Shown: positions 1-4,363 of the stretch, in pieces | Layout of the letters: every line of letters begins with the position of its first letter | Numbering within the stretch: the stretch's first letter is position 1 | NCBI GenBank assembly: GCA_017464225.1 | Contig: JAFUDW010000120.1 | Location: 1 to 6,531, forward strand | Source of the DNA: Clostridia bacterium | Lineage (GTDB): Bacteria > Bacillota_A > Clostridia > Christensenellales > Aristaeellaceae | Direction: 5' to 3' | DNA length: 6,531 bases | The notes under the pieces: model-generated | What the model was told of the DNA's origin: nothing | Seen by the model: the letters and a program-made list of their open reading frames with translations, nothing else | Databases searched by the model: none | Program-made: the position numbers and the translations under genes

Positions 1-272
1 AGGCTCTGTACGCCCATGCGCGGTTGCAGCACGGCGGTCACCAGTCCGCTGAGCATGCCCGCGCACATGGCGGCGGGCAGCGAGAGCCAGGGATGACCGC
101 TGAGCGCCACCACAGCGCCCACCGCCGCGCCCAGGGTAAAGCAGCCGTCTGTGGACAGATCGCACACGTTCAGCATGGAATAGCTGAGAAAAAGGGCCAG
201 CACGGTCAGCGCGTTGACCAGGCCCAGCTCCAGCGCCGTCTGTCCCAGGGTAAGGATCTTGTCAAAACTCAT
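1..272 (-). CDS. trpY: ABC transporter permease, predicted tryptophan uptake (partial, N-terminal part)
   Basis: This is the first 90 codons of an integral membrane permease that reads off the left edge. It starts at the ATG at 270-272, with a GGAG Shine-Dalgarno 9 nt upstream. The N-terminus has a hydrophobic helix (about residues 12-34) followed by CDLSTDGCFTLGAAVGAV (37-54). That stretch resembles the 'FPDLTVDGSFPLGAAV' signature of the COG4120 family (permeases paired with PF04392 binding proteins). A second hydrophobic stretch spans about 62-82. The family would form the membrane channel of an ABC importer with the upstream binding protein and an ATPase expected further left. Tryptophan as substrate is inferred from the T-box in front of the operon, not from the permease itself. 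It lies 101 bp downstream of the binding-protein gene, separated by a strong hairpin. Confidence 0.85.
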   Translation of the reverse strand, partial: MSFDKILTLGQTALELGLVNALTVLALFLSYSMLNVCDLSTDGCFTLGAAVGAVVALSGHPWLSLPAAMCAGMLSGLVTAVLQPRMGVQS

Positions 273-316
273 AAGTATGCGCTCCGATGTGAATAATTAT
301 AAATAAACAAACGGGC

Positions 317-352
317 GCGGAAGGGAAGCAAGGAGGAGGGCTTCCCTTCCGC
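317..352 (-). promoter_or_regulatory. Intercistronic hairpin between the binding-protein and permease genes
   Basis: A perfect 13-bp inverted repeat (317-329 with 340-352) encloses a 10-nt loop. On the minus-strand transcript the loop reads CCUCCUCCUU, and the stem is followed by GCCCG and then a T-rich stretch (TTTGTTTATTT). It begins 21 bp after the binding-protein stop codon and lies 44 bp before the permease start. The five-base gap before an interrupted T-run makes it a weak or partial terminator, or a 3'-end mRNA stabiliser. In ABC operons such hairpins commonly leave the binding protein in excess over the membrane parts; that role here is inferred. Confidence 0.7.
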
Positions 353-373
353 TGAATGCGGGTTTATCGGGTG

Positions 374-1402
374 TCAGTTGTTCAGATCGTCAAAGCTGTC
401 GGCGGTGGTGATGGGCTGCACGGTGGTGCAGTAGGGAGCGAACAGCGCGGCGATCTCATCGTAGTTCAGGCCGATGGCTTCGCAGGTTTCGGTGTTCACG
501 GTGGCGGTGCCGTTGTCAAAGGTCTTGACGCCGAGGGTAGCGGGGTCCTTGCCATCCACCAGGATATCGGCCACCAGATTGGCGGTTTCAACGCCCAGGT
601 TGGCATAGTCCACGCCGTAGCCCAGGAACGCGCCGTTCAGGGCGAAGGAGTCCGCGCCGGTGTAATGGGGGATCTTGGCCTCGGCCAGCGCCTCATAGAT
701 GGACAATTCAGCAGTCATGATGGTGTTGTCGGTGGGGGTGAACACGGCGTCCACACCGTCGGCGATCAGGGCGTCGGCAGCGGCCATGACCTCGCTTACG
801 TTGCTGCCGCCGTACTCCTTATAGGCCACGCCTTTGGCGTCCAGGATCTCCTTGGCGGCGGCGATGGGAGCGGCGGAGGCATCCTCAGCGCTGTTATACA
901 GAAGGCCGATCAGCTTGGCGTCGGGATTGGCGGCGAAGATCAGGTTGAACACGGCGCCGGTGTCCAGGTAATCGGAAGTGCCGGTGATGTTGGCGCCGGG
1001 AGCTTCCAGGCTTTTCACCACGCCGGCGCCCACGGGATCGGAAACTGCGGCAAATACCACGGGGATCTTGTTTTCCTCAGTGGCGCCCTGCATGGCCATG
1101 GCCACGGGGGTGGCTACGCCCACCATCAGGTCGACGTCGTTGGCGATAAAGTTGGCGATGATCTGGTTAAGCAGGTCAAAATCGATATTGCAGTTCTGCT
1201 CCTCGATTTCAAAGGCAACGCCCTTTTCGGCCTCAATGGCGGCCAGCTGGGTCTTGATGTTGGCGATGATCTGATTCAGGGAAGCGTCGTCCACGAAGTT
1301 ACAGATACCTACTTTGAAGCTTGTCTTTTGCTCCGCGGCGGCGATGGAGAAAACGGACAGGGTCATGATCAGGGTCAAAACGATGGCGATCAGCTTTTTC
1401 AT
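374..1402 (-). CDS. trpX: ABC transporter substrate-binding protein, predicted tryptophan-binding (TrpX-like, PF04392)
   Basis: This is a 342-residue secreted binding protein, a normal length for the family. It starts at ATG 1400-1402 with an AGGAAGG Shine-Dalgarno 7 nt upstream. Residues 1-24 form a type I signal peptide (MKK, hydrophobic core, likely cut after AAA or AAAE). No lipobox cysteine is present, although Bacillota binding proteins are usually lipoproteins. The mature part begins KVGICNFVDDASLNQI (30-45). It carries the family signature ATPVAMAMQGAT (97-108), IPVVFAAVSDPVGAGVV (113-129) and PGANITGTSD (135-144). A second lobe contains FTPTDNTIM (221-229) and YGVDYANLG (262-270). 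The protein has no Trp and no Arg, and four Cys (34, 71, 307, 325). Family membership is clear; tryptophan as ligand rests on the UGG-specifier T-box upstream. It would capture substrate outside the membrane for the downstream permease. Confidence 0.9.
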   Translation of the reverse strand: MKKLIAIVLTLIMTLSVFSIAAAEQKTSFKVGICNFVDDASLNQIIANIKTQLAAIEAEKGVAFEIEEQNCNIDFDLLNQIIANFIANDVDLMVGVATPVAMAMQGATEENKIPVVFAAVSDPVGAGVVKSLEAPGANITGTSDYLDTGAVFNLIFAANPDAKLIGLLYNSAEDASAAPIAAAKEILDAKGVAYKEYGGSNVSEVMAAADALIADGVDAVFTPTDNTIMTAELSIYEALAEAKIPHYTGADSFALNGAFLGYGVDYANLGVETANLVADILVDGKDPATLGVKTFDNGTATVNTETCEAIGLNYDEIAALFAPYCTTVQPITTADSFDDLNN

Positions 1403-1448
1403 GGGGATACCTTCCTTTCAAATAATCATTGATTTGTTTTTGCCGGAG

Positions 1449-1477
1449 CCTTCCGCGACCGGCCGTGACGCGGAAGG
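1449..1477 (-). promoter_or_regulatory. Extra 5'-leader hairpin between the T-box terminator and the trpX-like start
   Basis: A perfect 9-bp inverted repeat (CCTTCCGCG 1449-1457 with CGCGGAAGG 1469-1477) encloses an 11-nt GC-rich loop that contains CGGCCG. It lies just after the terminator U-run and about 46 nt before the start codon. No U-run follows it on the transcript, so it is not an intrinsic terminator. It would be present only in readthrough mRNA, where it could protect the 5' end or mark a processing site; the role is inferred. Confidence 0.5.
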
Positions 1478-1486
1478 AGATGGAAT

Positions 1487-1527
1487 AAAAAACGCCCCGG
1501 CGCACAGTGTTCCTGTGCGCTGAGGCG
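1487..1527 (-). terminator. Intrinsic terminator of the T-box leader
   Basis: On the minus strand a 15-bp stem (1513-1527 with 1493-1507, one A-C mismatch and one G-U pair) closes the loop GAACA at 1508-1512. It is followed at once by six U (1492-1487). The 5' arm contains CCUCAGC, which is also needed for the antiterminator helix at 1519-1524, so the two folds exclude each other. This is the transcription-attenuation switch for the downstream transporter genes. Confidence 0.92.
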
Positions 1528-1550
1528 GTATTCCCGTGGTGCCACTCAGC
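1519..1550 (-). promoter_or_regulatory. T-box antiterminator with tRNA acceptor-binding bulge UGGC
   Basis: On the transcript GCUGAG (1545-1550) pairs with CUCAGC (1519-1524). The strongly conserved UGGCACCACGG sits in between, and a short CGG/CCG helix lies above. The UGGC bulge (1541-1544) would pair with a tRNA 3' end GCCA, meaning discriminator base G73. Bacterial tRNA-Trp normally has G73, which agrees with the UGG specifier. The same CUCAGC is used by the terminator stem. Confidence 0.9.
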
Positions 1551-1673
1551 TTCGTCCGGTTTTCCCGGAACGCGCTCAAACCGCATACTGATCATATGCG
1601 CCGCGCTGATAACGGGTACGGCACCCGTCGGCTGCTACTTGCGGTGATCCCGCTTTCGGCCGCCCTCAGAAGT

Positions 1674-1676
1674 CCA
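1674..1676 (-). promoter_or_regulatory. T-box specifier codon UGG (Trp)
   Basis: On the minus strand the specifier-loop segment reads GCGAA-TGG-ACTTCTGAG. This aligns with the usual pattern in which the codon follows GAA/GAAC and precedes AC and the lower Stem I helix. TGG in this position assigns the leader to tRNA-Trp. Shifting the frame by one base would give ATG or GGA, but the spacing to CTTCTGA and the G73-type acceptor site favour TGG. Confidence 0.85.
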
Positions 1677-1780
1677 TTCGCCCGATCTGCTTCCTGCCGC
1701 ATTTCCACCATCGGCGGCTCTCTGTAAGGGTCGATACCGGGTTACTTCTCTTCGTCAAAGGTTTCTGTGAAGTTGTGAAT

Positions 1781-1809
1781 AATTTATCATATGCTTTTCA
1801 ATCTGTCAA
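1781..1809 (-). promoter_or_regulatory. Sigma-A promoter of the T-box/trpX-like operon
   Basis: On the minus strand a perfect -35 box TTGACA (1804-1809) is separated by exactly 17 bp from the -10 box TAAATT (1781-1786, 4 of 6 matches). Transcription is expected to start near 1774, right at the 5' end of the T-box fold. The -35 box lies 37 bp beyond the stop of the LysR gene. The stretch is AT-rich compared with the surrounding DNA. Confidence 0.8.
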
Positions 1810-1846
1810 GCACAATTTGGTGGAAAAACATCCGAAAAACAAAATT

Positions 1847-2743
1847 TCAGTCGTATCGCGTTTGAGCCAGCGAGCCGCAGGCCTCCTCCGCCAGCGAAAC
1901 GAAGCGCTGATCCAGCTCTGATAGGGGATAGTCGGCGGGGAAAATCAGGAGATCCGCAAAGCGCGGCGCGCCTTCCGCGCAGGCGCGCTGCACCAATTCG
2001 TACCGTCGCATGGTTTTCACGCTTTCAGGAGCCGACCACATGCGGGCCGTGGTCAGACGGCTGATCAGGCTGAGCTGCAGCTCCCTTTCCTCAGCCTGCA
2101 GCCGGCTTTCACCCTCCCGGGGCTGCTCCTCGCCGTCTGTTACCAGGGGATAGGGCAGCAGGTCACGCTCGGCGATGCGGGGAGCTTTTGCCAATGGATG
2201 ACGGACGGACAGGAGCGCCAGCGCCTCGTACGTCCAAAGCACGCGGCAGTTCAGACCCTTCCCGCTCAGATATTCCCGCGCCGCAGGAAGGCTTTCGGCC
2301 CCGACGCGGATCTCGGCCAGCTGGAACGCGCCGTCTTCTATAGCCGTTATCGCTTGTCGCGCGGTCAGCTCCCGGACGCGGATGTCCATAGGACGTCCGG
2401 CACTCAGCGTATCCAGCAGGTGGGAAAAGCAGGCGCCGATGCAGCCGCCGGGCGACAGCGCCAAGCTGAAACGCTGGAGTGCGTTGTTATGCAGGCTGCT
2501 CAACGTTTTCATTTTTTGCTCCTGGGCCAGGATAGCCCGCGCGTATATCAGAAATTCCCGGCCCCGGGCGGTGGGCGCCACGCCCCGGGAAGTGCGGGCG
2601 AATATGGGAAAGCCCATGCTCGTTTCCAGCTCGCGGATGGCTTTGCTCAGATTGGGCTGGGCCATATACAGATTTTCGGCAGCCTGGGTGATGGAGCCGC
2701 AGCGCTCCACCTCCACGGCGTAAGACAGATGCAGGGTATTCAT
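1847..2743 (-). CDS. LysR-family transcriptional regulator
   Basis: This 298-residue protein has the usual LysR length. It starts at ATG 2741-2743 behind a strong AAGGAGG Shine-Dalgarno 6 nt away. The winged helix-turn-helix occupies residues 1-60, with GSITQAAENLYMAQPNLSKAIRELE (16-40) as the recognition unit, then GFPIFARTSRGVAPTARG (44-61). A linker helix follows (about 63-90). The rest is a PF03466-type ligand-binding domain that begins around RFSLALSPGG (91-100) and is more divergent towards the C-terminus. It is divergent from the TRIC-like gene, and LysR regulators often control the divergently transcribed neighbour; this is inference. The tryptophan transport operon lies downstream on the same strand but has its own promoter. 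No hairpin terminator is visible after the stop codon. The ligand is unknown. Confidence 0.93.
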   Translation of the reverse strand: MNTLHLSYAVEVERCGSITQAAENLYMAQPNLSKAIRELETSMGFPIFARTSRGVAPTARGREFLIYARAILAQEQKMKTLSSLHNNALQRFSLALSPGGCIGACFSHLLDTLSAGRPMDIRVRELTARQAITAIEDGAFQLAEIRVGAESLPAAREYLSGKGLNCRVLWTYEALALLSVRHPLAKAPRIAERDLLPYPLVTDGEEQPREGESRLQAEERELQLSLISRLTTARMWSAPESVKTMRRYELVQRACAEGAPRFADLLIFPADYPLSELDQRFVSLAEEACGSLAQTRYD

Positions 2744-2774
2744 GGCGTTCCTCCTTGTCGCTATATATATTTCT

Positions 2775-2788
2775 GCATGATCCTATGC
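2775..2788. promoter_or_regulatory. Possible LysR operator (dyad GCAT-N6-ATGC)
   Basis: A short inverted repeat GCAT (2775-2778) and ATGC (2785-2788) lies in the 143-bp gap between the divergent LysR and TRIC-like genes. It is 32 bp upstream of the LysR start codon and about 38 bp upstream of the -35 box of the TRIC-like gene. That is a plausible place for autoregulation and divergent control. It does not match the strict T-N11-A form, so this is a weak candidate. Confidence 0.25.
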
Positions 2789-2825
2789 TGTTCCTGCCAT
2801 GCCCGTACTTTTCCCGCTAAAGGGG

Positions 2826-2855
2826 TTGCGTTTCCTCCTGCCGCGGCGGTATAAT
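2826..2855 (+). promoter_or_regulatory. Sigma-A promoter of the TRIC-like gene
   Basis: TTGCGT (2826-2831, 4 of 6 matches to TTGACA) and a perfect TATAAT (2850-2855) are separated by 18 bp. Transcription would start near 2862, giving a leader of about 25 nt before the ATG at 2887, with GGAGG at 2876-2880. Confidence 0.75.
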
Positions 2856-2886
2856 CTGCTGGTACATAAGCTTTCGGAGGGGTTTG

Positions 2887-3513
2887 ATGGATACCTTTGT
2901 ATTGATCCTGGAGTTGATCGGTACGGTGGCCTTCGCGGCCTCCGGCGCCATTGTGGCCGTCCGCAAAAAGATGGATATCTTTGGCGTGGCCGTGCTCGCG
3001 CTGGTCACGGCGGTGGGCGGCGGCATGATCCGCGACGTGCTGCTGGGCGTCACGCCGCCCAATACCTTCAGAGACCCGATCTACGCCGTTACGGCCATCG
3101 CCGTATCCCTGGTGGTGTTTATCCGTCCCGTGCGGCATTACCTGACCGGCACCCATGCCGCCTATCAGCGGGCCATGCTGGTGATGGATTCGCTGGGCCT
3201 GGGTGTTTTCACGGCGGTGGGCGTCAGCCTGGCTTATGGCGCGCAGCCTGACGCGGGCATCTTTCTATCGGCCTTTGTTGGCGTGCTATCCGGCGTGGGC
3301 GGAGGGATATTGCGGGATGTGCTGGCGGGCGATACGCCCTACATATTTATCAAGCATATCTACGCCTGCGCGTCGCTGGCCGGCGCGCTGGCCTGTTCGC
3401 TGCTTTGGCGGTCAGCGGGCCAGATATACGCCATGATCGCAGGCGCATCGCTTGTGGTGCTGATCCGCATACTTTCCGCCATTTACAAGTGGAATTTGCC
3501 CCGCGCAGACTGA
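2887..3513 (+). CDS. TRIC/UPF0126 family membrane protein (YicG-like, two PF03458 repeats)
   Basis: This is a 208-residue integral membrane protein of usual family length, with about seven hydrophobic helices. The start is taken as ATG 2887 because GGAGG at 2876-2880 sits 6 nt before it; the in-frame TTG at 2884 would be only 3 nt from that site. The protein is an internal duplication. The first half carries TAVGGGMIRDVLLG (41-54) and the second half LSGVGGGILRDVLAG (134-148); these are the glycine-rich kinked helices characteristic of PF03458. Bacterial members form trimeric cation channels, and some relatives have been described as glycine transporters, so the substrate cannot be assigned here. 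It has its own promoter, lies divergent from the LysR gene, and is followed 66 bp later by ylmH without a visible terminator. Confidence 0.92.
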   Translation: MDTFVLILELIGTVAFAASGAIVAVRKKMDIFGVAVLALVTAVGGGMIRDVLLGVTPPNTFRDPIYAVTAIAVSLVVFIRPVRHYLTGTHAAYQRAMLVMDSLGLGVFTAVGVSLAYGAQPDAGIFLSAFVGVLSGVGGGILRDVLAGDTPYIFIKHIYACASLAGALACSLLWRSAGQIYAMIAGASLVVLIRILSAIYKWNLPRAD

Positions 3514-3579
3514 TCTTCACCCACTTACAAACAAAAATTAACATTATTCTGGTCAAAAATTGCCACTTTGGAGGATGCT

Positions 3580-4329
3580 GTGGAGGAAGCGCAGGAAAAA
3601 CGGTTTGAGGAGCTTTTCAGACGGTATAACGCCCAGGGCCTCTATCTGTTTACCAATTTTCTGGATTTGGCAGCGCTGAGCACGCTGCAGCGCGTCCTGC
3701 CCCGCCTGCCCCGGGCACCCTATACGCTGTTTGGCGGCGCCGAGGGCTGCGAACGGAAAATGCTGCGGCTGGGCAGCGAGGAGGAATGCGGCTATGAGGA
3801 ACCCTTTCCCATTGCCTGCGTACTGATTGCTCCGGCCAGCGCCAAGTTTGCCGAAAAGCTGAGCCATCGGGATTTTCTGGGCGCGCTGATGAATCTGGGG
3901 TTTGAGCGCGAGCTGCTGGGCGATATCGTGGTGCGGGAGGAAGGGGCGTATCTGTTCTGCCTGGAACGCATCGCGCCTTATATCGCGCAAAGCCTGACCC
4001 AGGTGCGGCGCACCACCGTGCGCTGCTCCCAAATGCCCGAGCTGCCCGACGGAGCGCTTTTCAAGCTGGAACGGCAGGTGGTGCAGCTGGCCTCGGTTCG
4101 CGCCGACGCCCTGGTGGCGCATGTATACAAGCTTTCCCGCAGCGATGCGCAAGCGCTGTTTGTTCAGGGACGCGTTTTTGTGGACGGGCGGGAGTGCCGC
4201 GATACAGGATATACGCCCAAAGCCGGGGAGATCCTGTCGGTTCGCGGCTTTGGGCGTATGCGCTATGTGGGCGTTGACAGCCTGAGTAAAAAGGGGAAGA
4301 GCAACACGGCGGTGGAGCTGTTTGCGTAG
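3580..4329 (+). CDS. ylmH: YlmH-type S4-domain RNA-binding protein
   Basis: This soluble protein has 249 residues from GTG 3580, chosen because TTGGAGG (3568-3574) is an ideal Shine-Dalgarno 5 nt upstream. The longer frame from TTG 3568 would start inside that site and lacks one of its own. The N-terminal two thirds match the YlmH fold, including the hallmark SHRDFLGALMNLGFERELLGDI-type segment (95-116). The C-terminal S4 domain covers about 173-230, with RADALVAHVYKLSRSDAQALF (174-194), then GRVFVDGRE and GYTPKAGEILSVRGFGR (210-226). In Bacillus subtilis YlmH binds 50S subunits and takes part in ribosome-associated quality control. It usually lies in the division cluster with sepF and ylmG; here its neighbours are a TRIC-like gene and a transglutaminase gene. 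The AT-rich gap before it (about 3521-3560) may hold a weak promoter (TTCACC 3516-3521, 17 bp, TAACAT 3539-3544). Confidence 0.93.
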   Translation: MEEAQEKRFEELFRRYNAQGLYLFTNFLDLAALSTLQRVLPRLPRAPYTLFGGAEGCERKMLRLGSEEECGYEEPFPIACVLIAPASAKFAEKLSHRDFLGALMNLGFERELLGDIVVREEGAYLFCLERIAPYIAQSLTQVRRTTVRCSQMPELPDGALFKLERQVVQLASVRADALVAHVYKLSRSDAQALFVQGRVFVDGRECRDTGYTPKAGEILSVRGFGRMRYVGVDSLSKKGKSNTAVELFA

Positions 4330-4363
4330 GCCAGGTCTGTTCCGCTGTATAACTGATTTGAAG

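Larger units (their letters stand above)
1487..1775 (-). ncRNA. T-box riboswitch (tRNA-sensing leader), tryptophan-specific
   Basis: The leader reads on the minus strand from about 1775 to the terminator at 1487. The lower Stem I helix pairs AGAAG (1745-1749) with CTTCT (1668-1672), and the loop E type AGTAA lies on the 5' side. The distal Stem I region shows AGAGAGCCGC, GATGGTGGAAA and GCGGC, with GCCGC 1714-1718 pairing to GCGGC 1696-1700, as in canonical T-boxes. The specifier context is GAA-TGG-ACTTCTGAG, placing the codon TGG at 1674-1676. Further hairpins follow, including ACGGGU/ACCCGU, CGCAUA/UAUGCG and UCCGG/CCGGA. The T-box motif is GCTGAGTGGCACCACGG. When tRNA-Trp is uncharged, its anticodon should bind UGG and its 3' end the UGGC bulge, which prevents termination. 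It sits 84 nt before the trpX-like start codon and controls that operon. Confidence 0.95.

Noticed and set aside
356..1432. A 358-codon open frame on the plus strand opposite the trpX-like gene
   Set aside because: It lies antisense to a clear family member, is rich in Gly, His and Val as expected of a shadow in GC-rich DNA, and has no recognisable motif and no convincing Shine-Dalgarno.
1536..1727. Short plus-strand frame of 63 codons in the LysR-trpX gap
   Set aside because: It lies entirely within the T-box leader on the opposite strand, which explains the conserved sequence.
2198..2854. A 218-codon plus-strand frame over the LysR gene
   Set aside because: It is antisense to a LysR protein with clear domain motifs, has a low-complexity composition, and runs through the LysR promoter region.
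3553..4152. A 199-codon minus-strand frame over ylmH
   Set aside because: It is the complement of the well-supported ylmH reading frame and has no family features.
4330..4363. Searched for a bidirectional terminator between the convergent ylmH and transglutaminase genes
   Set aside because: Only 34 bp separate the stops, and I see no stable hairpin with a T-run, only an AT-rich stretch with the palindrome ATTTAAAT.
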